DNA from: an uncultured Treponema sp.
GTDB lineage: Bacteria; Spirochaetota; Spirochaetia; Treponematales; Treponemataceae
Direction: 5' to 3'
Assembly: GCA_910584475.1 (NCBI GenBank)
Contig: CAJUBD010000010.1
Span: 74,529 to 138,528 of the forward strand
DNA: 64,000 nt
Shown here: in pieces, positions 17,604-25,470 of the stretch
Position numbering within the stretch: position 1 is the first letter of the stretch
How the letters are laid out: the number at the start of each line of letters is the position of its first letter
Made by a program: the position numbers and the translations under genes
The notes under the pieces: model-generated
What the model saw: only the letters and a program-made list of their open reading frames with translations
What the model was told of the DNA's origin: nothing
The model's database searches: none

Positions 17604-17632
17604 ATGACAAAATCTAGAAACTATGATATACT
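17604..17632 (+). promoter_or_regulatory. Promoter of the C5 methyltransferase gene
   Basis: ATGACA at 17604-17609, 17-nt spacer, TATACT at 17627-17632 with an upstream TG. This leaves a leader of about 90 nt before the ATG at 17731. Confidence 0.5.
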
Positions 17633-17730
17633 TTATCGGTTATGGGGGTACTGTAAAAAAGTTTTTACAGACATATTGTTTTTGCTTAAAATAGACCATA
17701 TATTTTATAAAATTAAGGATATGAAGAATA

Positions 17731-18783
17731 ATGCCAGTGCAAGTAGTTGATTTGTTCTGTGGCGTAGGGGGATTATCTCGTGGATTGCAACAAGCAGGAT
17801 TAAATGTTGTCGCTGGATTTGATTTGGATGAAACTTGTCGTTATACTTACGAATACAATAATAACATTCCTTTTCATCAGGGCGACATTAGAAAAGTAAC
17901 CGAAAACGATATTAATGATTGCTATGCAAATGACGCTATAAAAACATTGGTTGGATGTGCTCCTTGTCAGCCTTTTTCTCAGATGAGTACAAAACTTGGT
18001 GATAGCGTTCGAGACGATGAAAAGTATGGGCTACTTCTTGAATTTGGAAGACTTATAAAAGATGTGAAGCCCGTTATAATTTCTATGGAAAATGTACCTA
18101 GAATTAGAAAAACTGATATTTTTGCTGAATTTATTAATATGTTATATGAAGAAGGATATTATACTGATGGGGGAGATGTTGTTTACTGCCCAGACTATGG
18201 CATTGCACAAAATAGACATAGATTTGTTTTATTGGCTTCTAGGCTTGGTGATATTCACTTGTTACAGCCAACTCATAATAGAAAATCTGTTACCGTTCGT
18301 CAAGTTATAGGAGGATTGCCTCATGTTAAGGCTGGTGAAGTTTGTCCAACAGATCCTATGCATATAACAGCAAAACTTTCAGATAAAAATTTAGAGAGAA
18401 TTCGGGCTTCTGTACCAGGTGGAAGTTGGTGGGATTGGCCAGAAGAATTAAGATGTCCTTGTCATAGAAAAAAAAGTGGACAAACATATACTTCTGTTTA
18501 TGGAAGAATGAGATGGGATGCTATTGGTCCAACTATGACAACGCAATTTTTTTGTTATGGGACTGGACGTTATGGACATCCCGAACAAGACAGGGCGTTG
18601 ACTTTAAGAGAGGGGGCTTTGTTGCAGACTTTTCCTATGAATTATAATTTTATTAACCCTGATGTTCATTTTTCAATAAGGGATATAGCGAGACATATAG
18701 GAAATGCGGTGCCTGTTCGACTTGGAGAAGTGATAGGACAATCTATTTTACAGCATCTAGAAGATAACAACATAAATAACTAA
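17731..18783 (+). CDS. DNA (cytosine-5) methyltransferase
   Basis: Transfers a methyl group to cytosine C5 in a specific DNA site. 350 residues with all main motifs in order: I DLFCGVGGLSRG (7-18), IV APCQPFSQ (catalytic C79), VI MENVPRI (119-125), VIII QNRHRFVLLASR, and X IGNAVPVRLG near the C terminus. The target recognition domain lies around 215-285, including a CPCHRKKSGQTY stretch. AT-rich. It is followed after 18 nt by the GHKL-TIR gene, probably one operon. It may protect the host from the neighbouring effector or nucleases. Confidence 0.93.
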   Translation: MPVQVVDLFCGVGGLSRGLQQAGLNVVAGFDLDETCRYTYEYNNNIPFHQGDIRKVTENDINDCYANDAIKTLVGCAPCQPFSQMSTKLGDSVRDDEKYGLLLEFGRLIKDVKPVIISMENVPRIRKTDIFAEFINMLYEEGYYTDGGDVVYCPDYGIAQNRHRFVLLASRLGDIHLLQPTHNRKSVTVRQVIGGLPHVKAGEVCPTDPMHITAKLSDKNLERIRASVPGGSWWDWPEELRCPCHRKKSGQTYTSVYGRMRWDAIGPTMTTQFFCYGTGRYGHPEQDRALTLREGALLQTFPMNYNFINPDVHFSIRDIARHIGNAVPVRLGEVIGQSILQHLEDNNINN

Positions 18784-18801
18784 AATTTTAAGGAAAAAAA
18801 T

Positions 18802-20880
18802 ATGCAATCGCGTTTTAATATAAAGATTGATAGAAAAGTAATCAAACTTTTAGGCGAACATTTATATGGTGACACTCCTAGTGTTGTCAACGAATTGATT
18901 GCAAATGCTTACGATGCAGGGGCGAATAATATTTGGATAACTATAAAAACCACCGCACCTTATCAAATTATTGTCCAAGATGATGGCATTGGAATGGATT
19001 TGTCTGACATAAATAATTTTTATTTAAATATCGGATATAATAGACGAGATGAAGAAGACTTGCGCAAAGAATTGCAAGAAAGCAATGTCAAGCGACAAGA
19101 TATGGGACAAAAGGGAATTGGAAAACTTGCCGTATTTGCATTATCAAAAGTTGTAAGATTGATTTCATATAAAAGTAGTAAATCCATAGGTTGTTTGATG
19201 GATTTTGATGAAATAAGCAAACCAAATGGACAGCCAGAAGAATTTAATCCTGATGAATTTGAATTGAAAATAGAAAAATCTTTTTTATCCCCAAGTGAAT
19301 CTGGAACTTGTGTTATTTTAGAGAATGTCACTAAAGATTTAAGCAAATCATATAAATTTATTACTGGAAGTATTGCAAGATCTTTTATCCTAAACAATGA
19401 AATAAATGTTTTTATAAGAAAAAATAATGATGAATTCAAAGAAATTAAAAGGAGTGAGCTTGATTTTTTTGAAAATATGGATGTTTTGGCTATAATTAAT
19501 GGTCATGAAGATTTAATTAAGAAAGTGGATAAGAATTCTATTGAACAAAAATATAAAAAAACATTCAAATATTCAGACTTTGTTGAAGAAACTAAATCTC
19601 AAAAAGCATCAAAGCGATTTGATGCTTTGCCAAAAGAAATAAAAGTTTTTAATAAAGAAAGAACCATGCAAATTGACTATAATTTTACATTCCATGGGTG
19701 GATAGGAACAGTTTACGATATAGAAAGTTTTAAAAGTATTTTGAAAAAAAACGGCTATACAGATGAAGAAATTTCAGATAAAGATATCATAATTGTTGAT
19801 GATAATAGAGTTTCGGTCTATTCAAGAGGAAAAGTCGGTGAATATAATATTTTACCAAAATTGCAAACAAAGGCAGCTAATGATGCTTATGTAATAGGGG
19901 AGATTTTTGTTGATGCCTTTGAAGAAGATTTTTTGATTGATATGGCAACAAGCAATCGTCGTGGTTATCAAGAAGATGATTCAAGATACGAGGCCTTGGT
20001 TAGGAATTTAAAACTGTTAGTTTCAAAAGTTGTTACTTCTAAACAGAAAATTATGCAGTTAAGAAAAGATGATAAAGACCAAGCGGATGCTGATGGAATC
20101 AGACTGGATTTTTCAAATGGTCATATAAAAAGTAAAGATGTGTTTAACAATATGTCTGATGATGACAGACATAAGATTGAAGATGACCATAAGCAATTTA
20201 CTAGAGCCATAGCTCTAGAGCATAATGGAGATGCAAATAAGAAAAAATTATTGATTAGCCATAGACAAGATGAACTAAGACCATACGGTGATTTTATTAT
20301 TGAAATATTGCTAAAATGCAATCCAGATCTAAAAAATAGGATTATTTTTACTTCAAATCCTGAATACGGATTGCCTATGGGAAGAGACATATTTGAATCG
20401 TTGAAAGAATGTTTTCGCCCTGATTTTTATGTTGTATTTTTATTTTCAAAATCGTTTTATGATTCAAATCCTTGTTTGGCAGAAGCGGGCGCAGCATGGG
20501 CTACAAATACTAATTATATGAATATTGTAGTCGATATAAATTTTTCTGATATTGATAAACCTCTTAATAATAGTATTAATGGGGCAGAGTTTAAATTTGA
20601 TAGTAAAGATAAAATAGAATTATTTACAAAAACAATTGCACAGATATTAGCGGAAATTGACAAAGAATACTCGTTCTCAGAGGTTCTTGCAATCGTAAAA
20701 CAAGAAATTAAGGAAAAAGGAAGCACTTTAGAATTACAGACATATTGTCCTAAACGCAAATTTCAATATGTTCCAATATGTAATGAATGTAAAAAACCGA
20801 TGAAATTGCATGTTGACGGCAAAGATGTTAAATATTTATGTGTAAATCCGACACACGAAATTTATACGAAGCTGAAATAA
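18802..20880 (+). CDS. GHKL (Hsp90-like) ATPase fused to a TIR domain and zinc ribbon
   Basis: 692 residues. The N-terminal GHKL ATPase is complete: N box NELIANAYDAGA (30-41), G1 DDGIGM (60-65), G2 GQKGIGKLA (102-110). A middle region of about 350 residues follows. From about 481 the sequence LLISHRQDELRPYGDFIIE starts a TIR fold, with CLAEAGAAW carrying a putative catalytic Glu (E561). The C terminus has a C660-x2-C663...C680-x4-H685 zinc-ribbon-like motif. GHKL/MORC-type ATPases occur in restriction-like operons, and TIR domains often cleave NAD+. A sensor-ATPase with NADase output is therefore the likely model (inference). Confidence 0.8.
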   Translation: MQSRFNIKIDRKVIKLLGEHLYGDTPSVVNELIANAYDAGANNIWITIKTTAPYQIIVQDDGIGMDLSDINNFYLNIGYNRRDEEDLRKELQESNVKRQDMGQKGIGKLAVFALSKVVRLISYKSSKSIGCLMDFDEISKPNGQPEEFNPDEFELKIEKSFLSPSESGTCVILENVTKDLSKSYKFITGSIARSFILNNEINVFIRKNNDEFKEIKRSELDFFENMDVLAIINGHEDLIKKVDKNSIEQKYKKTFKYSDFVEETKSQKASKRFDALPKEIKVFNKERTMQIDYNFTFHGWIGTVYDIESFKSILKKNGYTDEEISDKDIIIVDDNRVSVYSRGKVGEYNILPKLQTKAANDAYVIGEIFVDAFEEDFLIDMATSNRRGYQEDDSRYEALVRNLKLLVSKVVTSKQKIMQLRKDDKDQADADGIRLDFSNGHIKSKDVFNNMSDDDRHKIEDDHKQFTRAIALEHNGDANKKKLLISHRQDELRPYGDFIIEILLKCNPDLKNRIIFTSNPEYGLPMGRDIFESLKECFRPDFYVVFLFSKSFYDSNPCLAEAGAAWATNTNYMNIVVDINFSDIDKPLNNSINGAEFKFDSKDKIELFTKTIAQILAEIDKEYSFSEVLAIVKQEIKEKGSTLELQTYCPKRKFQYVPICNECKKPMKLHVDGKDVKYLCVNPTHEIYTKLK

Positions 20881-20953
20881 ATATTATGATTTTATTGTGG
20901 AAAATATGTTATTCCATAATATAAGATACGGAATTTTTTGGAGGAAAGAAATT

Positions 20954-21136
20954 ATGAATAAAAAACAAGGTACGCTAGATGTTGGGTATATACCAGAAAT
21001 GGATAGGACTGTAATTTTCTTGAAAAAAGAAAATTCTACAGAAGTCGTTGGCTGGTATTACGGTGGTCCAAATGAAAAAAATACAGAATATTTTTCGAAA
21101 GGGAAAAAGTCGTTGACCGCTCATTATACTATGTAG
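20954..21136 (+). CDS. Small protein, unknown
   Basis: 60 residues, no recognised family. An ATG at 20954 with GGAGG 9 nt upstream is preferred over the upstream start at 20897. The sequence (GTLDVGYIPEMDRTVIFLKK, then VVGWYYGGPNEKN) looks like a small beta-rich fold. It lies at the composition boundary between the AT-rich GHKL-TIR block and the host-like restriction block. It could be a remnant of a larger gene. Confidence 0.5.
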   Translation: MNKKQGTLDVGYIPEMDRTVIFLKKENSTEVVGWYYGGPNEKNTEYFSKGKKSLTAHYTM

Positions 21137-21138
21137 TT

Positions 21139-21654
21139 ATGACCTACAATCTCGGTGAACTTTTTTGCGGACCAGGCGGCTTGGCTTGCGGTGCGCTTCA
21201 TGCGAACATTGCGAACACTGACTTCAAGATTGCTCACAAATGGGCGACTGACTATGATGCCGACACTTGCAAGACATATATCCGAAATATTTGTCCCGAA
21301 AATCCCGAAAGCGTTCTTTGCGCCGACATACGTGCGAAAAACACAATCGAAAAACTTTTGGCTCTTGGAAACATCAACGCATTTGCCTTTGGCTTTCCTT
21401 GCAACGATTTTAGCGTTGTAGGAGAGCAAAAAGGTTTTGAAGGAAAATTCGGCTCTCTTTATCAATATGGGATTGAAATTTTAAATCGTTGCAATCCAGA
21501 TTGGTTTTTGGCGGAGAATGTAGGTGGCTTGAAGACCGCTAATGATGGAAAAGCAATCAATACGATATTCAGTGCAATGAAAAGCGCAGGCGAACACGGA
21601 TATAGGATTTATCCCAATCTGTATCGGTTTGAAATGGAGAAATCAGTAGCATGA
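21139..21654 (+). CDS. C5 DNA methyltransferase, truncated to the N-terminal half
   Basis: 171 residues. Motif I LFCGPGGLACG (8-18), motif IV FPCNDFS (C88) and motif VI AENVGG (125-130) are intact. The protein ends right after IYPNLYRFE, where a DYG-PQ-R-R motif VIII, the target recognition domain and motifs IX-X should follow. About half of a normal enzyme is missing, so it is unlikely to methylate DNA. Its stop overlaps the ATG of the next gene (ATGA), suggesting a deletion that preserved translational coupling. Composition is host-like, unlike the other methyltransferase. Confidence 0.8.
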   Translation: MTYNLGELFCGPGGLACGALHANIANTDFKIAHKWATDYDADTCKTYIRNICPENPESVLCADIRAKNTIEKLLALGNINAFAFGFPCNDFSVVGEQKGFEGKFGSLYQYGIEILNRCNPDWFLAENVGGLKTANDGKAINTIFSAMKSAGEHGYRIYPNLYRFEMEKSVA

Positions 21655-22412
21655 GCAATGAATCGCAAAAACACAAGAATTATGAGATTTTAAATTTGCT
21701 CGGGTATGGACTGGCAAAATTCAATGATGATTTTGTCCGACAATTTGGATTTGCAACAAAAACAGAATTTTATGATTATTTTGTAAAAATAGGAATTGCC
21801 GAACGAGTAGGCGTTGTGAAAAACAGGCAGGATTTATTTGATCCGTTTTTTGATAATGGCAGAAAAGGCTGGTGGCAAAAAGGAAACGCTTACATTCATC
21901 GAAAAACATTGATAGACAATCTGTTTGGAAAAGAAGATGTTGTTGGATATACGAATATTGTAAAAATGTACTTGCATGACAATTTCGGAATAAAAGAATT
22001 GATTGTGAAAGTAAAGCCTATCCAAAAATCTCGCTTCAAGAAAATGCAAGAGACAGGATTGGAAGCCGAACTATTTTTTATGAACAATTACGACCAAATA
22101 GAATTGTTCAACGGCGGTATTTTGGAGGATGCTAGATTGTATGGCGACGGCTACGATTTTCAAATTGATGTTACGGAAAAATCTTTTTTGGCGGAAGTGA
22201 AAGGTCTGCGAGAAAAGAACGGAAATTTTCGTTTGACAGAAAATGAATTCAAAAAAGCGCAAGAATATGAAAGCGACTATATTTTAACCTTGGTTCTGAA
22301 TTTAAATGAGCAACCGAAATTCTTGACAATCGAAAATCCTTTAAAAAATCTCTTATTTGAAAAAAGAATAATCAGGGGAGTAGAAACGACAATCTATTAC
22401 GCCTCAGTTTGA
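21651..22412 (+). CDS. Restriction endonuclease-like protein (DUF3883 / PD-(D/E)XK type)
   Basis: 253 residues. The C-terminal part has GLEAELFF near 137, GDGYDFQIDV with D169, and FLAEVKGL with E182-x-K184, followed by a conserved LTENEFKKA helix. This is the DUF3883 nuclease-like core. The N-terminal 120 residues may bind DNA. Translationally coupled to the truncated methyltransferase, so the pair was probably a type II or modification-dependent restriction unit. Confidence 0.7.
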   Translation: MSNESQKHKNYEILNLLGYGLAKFNDDFVRQFGFATKTEFYDYFVKIGIAERVGVVKNRQDLFDPFFDNGRKGWWQKGNAYIHRKTLIDNLFGKEDVVGYTNIVKMYLHDNFGIKELIVKVKPIQKSRFKKMQETGLEAELFFMNNYDQIELFNGGILEDARLYGDGYDFQIDVTEKSFLAEVKGLREKNGNFRLTENEFKKAQEYESDYILTLVLNLNEQPKFLTIENPLKNLLFEKRIIRGVETTIYYASV

Positions 22413-22456
22413 CAGTTTTTAGATTTTTTGCGCTATTTGTTGAAGGAAATGTGAAA

Positions 22457-22762
22457 ATGTATGAATACGAGTTTAGAATTTATGATGAATATGATTTTCA
22501 AACAGAACAAGAACCAACTCTTGAATACGGCGACTATGATGATTTTTGCTATAGAAGTCGTAACAACAATGGTATGGAAATTCTCATATTGAAAACGCAA
22601 AAACCAGTAGAAACATATTACGCTTTGCTCAAAGAATACGAAGGCTTTACGTTTGGCATATGGCATATAGGACTTAACAAGTTACTTGCTGGAGGGGTTC
22701 TTGATGGAAATGAAGATTTTGAAAATATCTTGAAAGATGAAGCGTCAAAATCAAAAATATAG
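22457..22762 (+). CDS. Small acidic protein, unknown
   Basis: 101 residues from the ATG at 22457, which has AAGGAA upstream; an earlier in-frame start at 22409 is less likely. Acidic, rich in Tyr/Asp/Glu (YEYEFRIYDEYDF), no recognised motif. It lies between nuclease genes in the defence island. Confidence 0.5.
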   Translation: MYEYEFRIYDEYDFQTEQEPTLEYGDYDDFCYRSRNNNGMEILILKTQKPVETYYALLKEYEGFTFGIWHIGLNKLLAGGVLDGNEDFENILKDEASKSKI

Positions 22763-22790
22763 AGAAAGAACATACTAAGGAGTTGAAAAA

Positions 22791-23198
22791 ATTAGCCAAA
22801 TAAATAAGAAAAATGACAGACGTTGTTTTGGCTTTGGTTTGAATTGGGAAATCCGCAAAGACGGAACAAAAAGAGAACGCGTTCAAGCCTATATTCCTTA
22901 TAACGCAAAAGACAAAAAAGACGGATTCTTTCCGTTAAAGAAAAATCTTGACGCAAAAAGCAATCCTATTTTCAAAGTCGTTCCGAATGGATTTCCGCCG
23001 TTTTTTATGCGTATTGCACAACAAGGAAACAAAGGAATTCACACCGCTGAAAACAATTCGTTGCTCGGACAATTTTTTCGTGAAAAACTTGGCATTCCGA
23101 GCGGAACATTCATAACAAAAGAAATGCTGGAAAATTATGGAAAGACTTATGTTGTATTCAGAAAATACAGAGAAGATTTGTTCACATTGGAATTTTGA
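22791..23198 (+). CDS. Small DNA-binding protein resembling the B3-like C-terminal domain of NgoFVII-type enzymes
   Basis: About 135 residues if started at ATT 22791, which has AGGAG 8 nt upstream; a TTG at 22839 gives 119. ATT is a rare start, so this could be a mutated ATG. The pattern FGLNWEIRKDG, EAYIP-like QAYIPYN, FKVVPNGFPPFFMR, NSLLGQFFREKLG, FITKEML and YGKTYVVFRKY resembles the B3-like DNA-binding domain that follows the nuclease in NgoFVII-type restriction enzymes. Here it stands alone just before mcrB. It could supply DNA recognition to the McrB/LlaJI complex (inference). Confidence 0.5.
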   Translation: MSQINKKNDRRCFGFGLNWEIRKDGTKRERVQAYIPYNAKDKKDGFFPLKKNLDAKSNPIFKVVPNGFPPFFMRIAQQGNKGIHTAENNSLLGQFFREKLGIPSGTFITKEMLENYGKTYVVFRKYREDLFTLEF

Positions 23199-23213
23199 TT
23201 TTTGAGGAGAAAT

Positions 23214-24431
23214 ATGGCATTTATAGACACTAAGAATAAGTTTAATAAAATTGAACGGAATTTTTCAAAACAGGACATCAGTCCTGCTACTTACTCAACT
23301 AGAGACAGTCTATTTCAAATAAATTCCTATTCTAAGCAAGGTAATGCAAGTCAAACCATTCAATTTGATTTAGAAGGACTAAAAGACCTGATTTCAATTA
23401 TAAAAAGGGAATTTCCAAATGTTGAGAAAAAACAGAGCTTTGCTACAATGCATACTCTCCCCCTCCCCCACAACCGCATAATTTTCGGTGCGCCGGGCAC
23501 GGGCAAAAGCCATTTGCTTGAAAAAGACCGCAAACAATATTTTGACGATGCGCATTACGAACGCGTGACATTCCATCCGAGTTACACTTACTCCCAATTT
23601 GTCGGCGCATACAAGCCGGTTGCTTTGAAAAATACGGAAAGCAAGGATGACATCACCTACTCTTTTGTCCCAGGACCGTTCTGCCGCACTCTTGCGAAGG
23701 CGATTCAAAATCCTTCCGAAAACTTTCTCCTCGTCATCGAGGAAATCAACCGCGCGAATGTGGCGGCGGTTTTTGGAGATGTGTTCCAATTGCTCGACCG
23801 TGACGAGAGCGGAAAAAGCGAATATCCGATTGACGCGGGCGAGGATTTGAAAAATTATTTGGAAGAGCAAGGCATTTCCCTTTCCGATGGAAAAATCGCG
23901 ATTCCCGCGAATATGTACATTTGGGCGACGATGAACAGCGCCGATCAGGGCGTGATGCCACTCGATGGCGCGTTCAAGCGAAGATGGGAATTCGAGTACA
24001 TTGGAATCGATGAGAATGAAAGCGAAGTTGCGTCTTATGAAATTCCAAATGTGAGAAATTCCGATGGCAATCCCGCCACTTTCACTTTTATAAAATGGAA
24101 CGACTTTAGAAAGGCGTTGAACAAAAAATTGAAGAACCTGCAAGGAACGACCGTAAACGAGGACAAGCTTTTAGGTCCATTTTTCATCAGCGCGCACTGC
24201 CTTGAAAATGCACAGGAAAACCCAGAGGATTTTATCCGCCTTTTCAAAAGCAAGGTTCTGATGTATCTATACGAAGATGTCTGCAAGATGAATCCACGCG
24301 CCTTGTTCAAAGGAATTGCAGATAGCGGCAAACTGCATTACTCCGATGTGTGCGCCGCGTTCGACAAAATGGGCGTGGCAATTTTCGACGCAAATTTTAT
24401 GGGACAAACAAATGAGCAAAAAGAAAACTGA
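23214..24431 (+). CDS. mcrB: McrB-like GTPase subunit of a restriction system
   Basis: AAA+ motor that translocates DNA and activates a partner nuclease. 405 residues from the ATG at 23214 (GAGGAG upstream). Walker A GAPGTGKS (92-99), Walker B FLLVIEEINRAN (171-182) and the GTPase signature MNSADQ (240-245) followed by LDGAFKRRWEF. The N-terminal 80 residues have no clear DNA-recognition domain, which the preceding small gene may provide. The last 20 nt overlap the next gene. It matches the R1 subunit of LlaJI-type systems. Confidence 0.9.
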   Translation: MAFIDTKNKFNKIERNFSKQDISPATYSTRDSLFQINSYSKQGNASQTIQFDLEGLKDLISIIKREFPNVEKKQSFATMHTLPLPHNRIIFGAPGTGKSHLLEKDRKQYFDDAHYERVTFHPSYTYSQFVGAYKPVALKNTESKDDITYSFVPGPFCRTLAKAIQNPSENFLLVIEEINRANVAAVFGDVFQLLDRDESGKSEYPIDAGEDLKNYLEEQGISLSDGKIAIPANMYIWATMNSADQGVMPLDGAFKRRWEFEYIGIDENESEVASYEIPNVRNSDGNPATFTFIKWNDFRKALNKKLKNLQGTTVNEDKLLGPFFISAHCLENAQENPEDFIRLFKSKVLMYLYEDVCKMNPRALFKGIADSGKLHYSDVCAAFDKMGVAIFDANFMGQTNEQKEN

Positions 24432-25470
24432 AATCTCGATACGGTCAAGCGCAGCAGAATATTTGACATTCATCGCTGCTACTGGCGACAATCCAGAGAG
24501 TATCGAAGTCCGTTATGAAGATGAAAATATTTGGCTCACTCAAAAGATGATGGCTACATTGTACGGAGTTACCGTGTCAGCAATAAATCAACACATTAAA
24601 AAAGTCTTTGAAGATGCGGAACTCTCCGAAAATGCAGTTATTAAGAAATACTTAATAACTGCATCCGATGGAAAAAAATATTCCGCAAATCATTACAATC
24701 TTCAAATGATTATTGCGGTTGGATTCAAAGTGGATAATGAACGTGCTGTTCAATTTAGGAAATGGGCGGGCACAATAGTAAAGGATTATACAATCAAAGG
24801 CTGGGCAATGGATGACGAGCGACTTAAAAACAGTGGCTCTATTCTAACAGAAAAATATTTTGAGAAACTTTTGGAGCGCATTCGAGAAATTCGGCTTTCC
24901 GAACGCAAGTTTTATCAAAAGATTACTGACATCTATGCAACAAGTATCGACTATGACAAAACCGCAGTGTCTACAAAAAGATTTTTTGCATCTTGTCAAA
25001 ACAAAATGCATTATGCCGTTCATGGAAACACAGCAGCAGAACTTATTATGAATCGTGCCAATCATAATAAGACAAATATGGGATTAACAAGTTGGGAAGG
25101 CTCTCCTGAAAGTAAAATACATAAGTACGATGTTTCTATCGCTAAAAATTATTTGGAAGAAGACGAGCTAGAGCAACTCTCTAGAATTGTTTCATCGTAT
25201 CTTGACTATGCAGAAGCAATGGCTCAACGGCATATCCCTATGACAATGGCAGATTGGGAAGAGCGTCTCAATAGATTTTTGACGCTTTGGGATCACGAAA
25301 TCCTAAAAGATGCAGGGCGAGTCACCCACGAAATCGCAAAAGCATTTGCAGAAACTGAATTTGAGCAATATCGCATTATTCAAGACAGAATATACAAATC
25401 TGACTTTGACAAACTTCTCGAAGAAAGCGCACAATGTGCCACCAACGAAAACACCGCAAAGGAGCGATAA
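24412..25470 (+). CDS. rhuM: RhuM family protein
   Basis: 352 residues from the ATG at 24412, which overlaps the end of mcrB by 20 nt. The block IWLTQKMMATLYGVTVSAIN, then HIKKVFEDAEL, ANHYNLQMIIAVGFKVDNERAVQFRKWA and a C-terminal helical part match the RhuM family. RhuM was named as a virulence-associated protein, and its biochemical role is unknown. Members often sit inside restriction operons. Its placement between the motor and nuclease genes suggests an accessory cargo or a functional component. Confidence 0.88.
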   Translation: MSKKKTEISIRSSAAEYLTFIAATGDNPESIEVRYEDENIWLTQKMMATLYGVTVSAINQHIKKVFEDAELSENAVIKKYLITASDGKKYSANHYNLQMIIAVGFKVDNERAVQFRKWAGTIVKDYTIKGWAMDDERLKNSGSILTEKYFEKLLERIREIRLSERKFYQKITDIYATSIDYDKTAVSTKRFFASCQNKMHYAVHGNTAAELIMNRANHNKTNMGLTSWEGSPESKIHKYDVSIAKNYLEEDELEQLSRIVSSYLDYAEAMAQRHIPMTMADWEERLNRFLTLWDHEILKDAGRVTHEIAKAFAETEFEQYRIIQDRIYKSDFDKLLEESAQCATNENTAKER

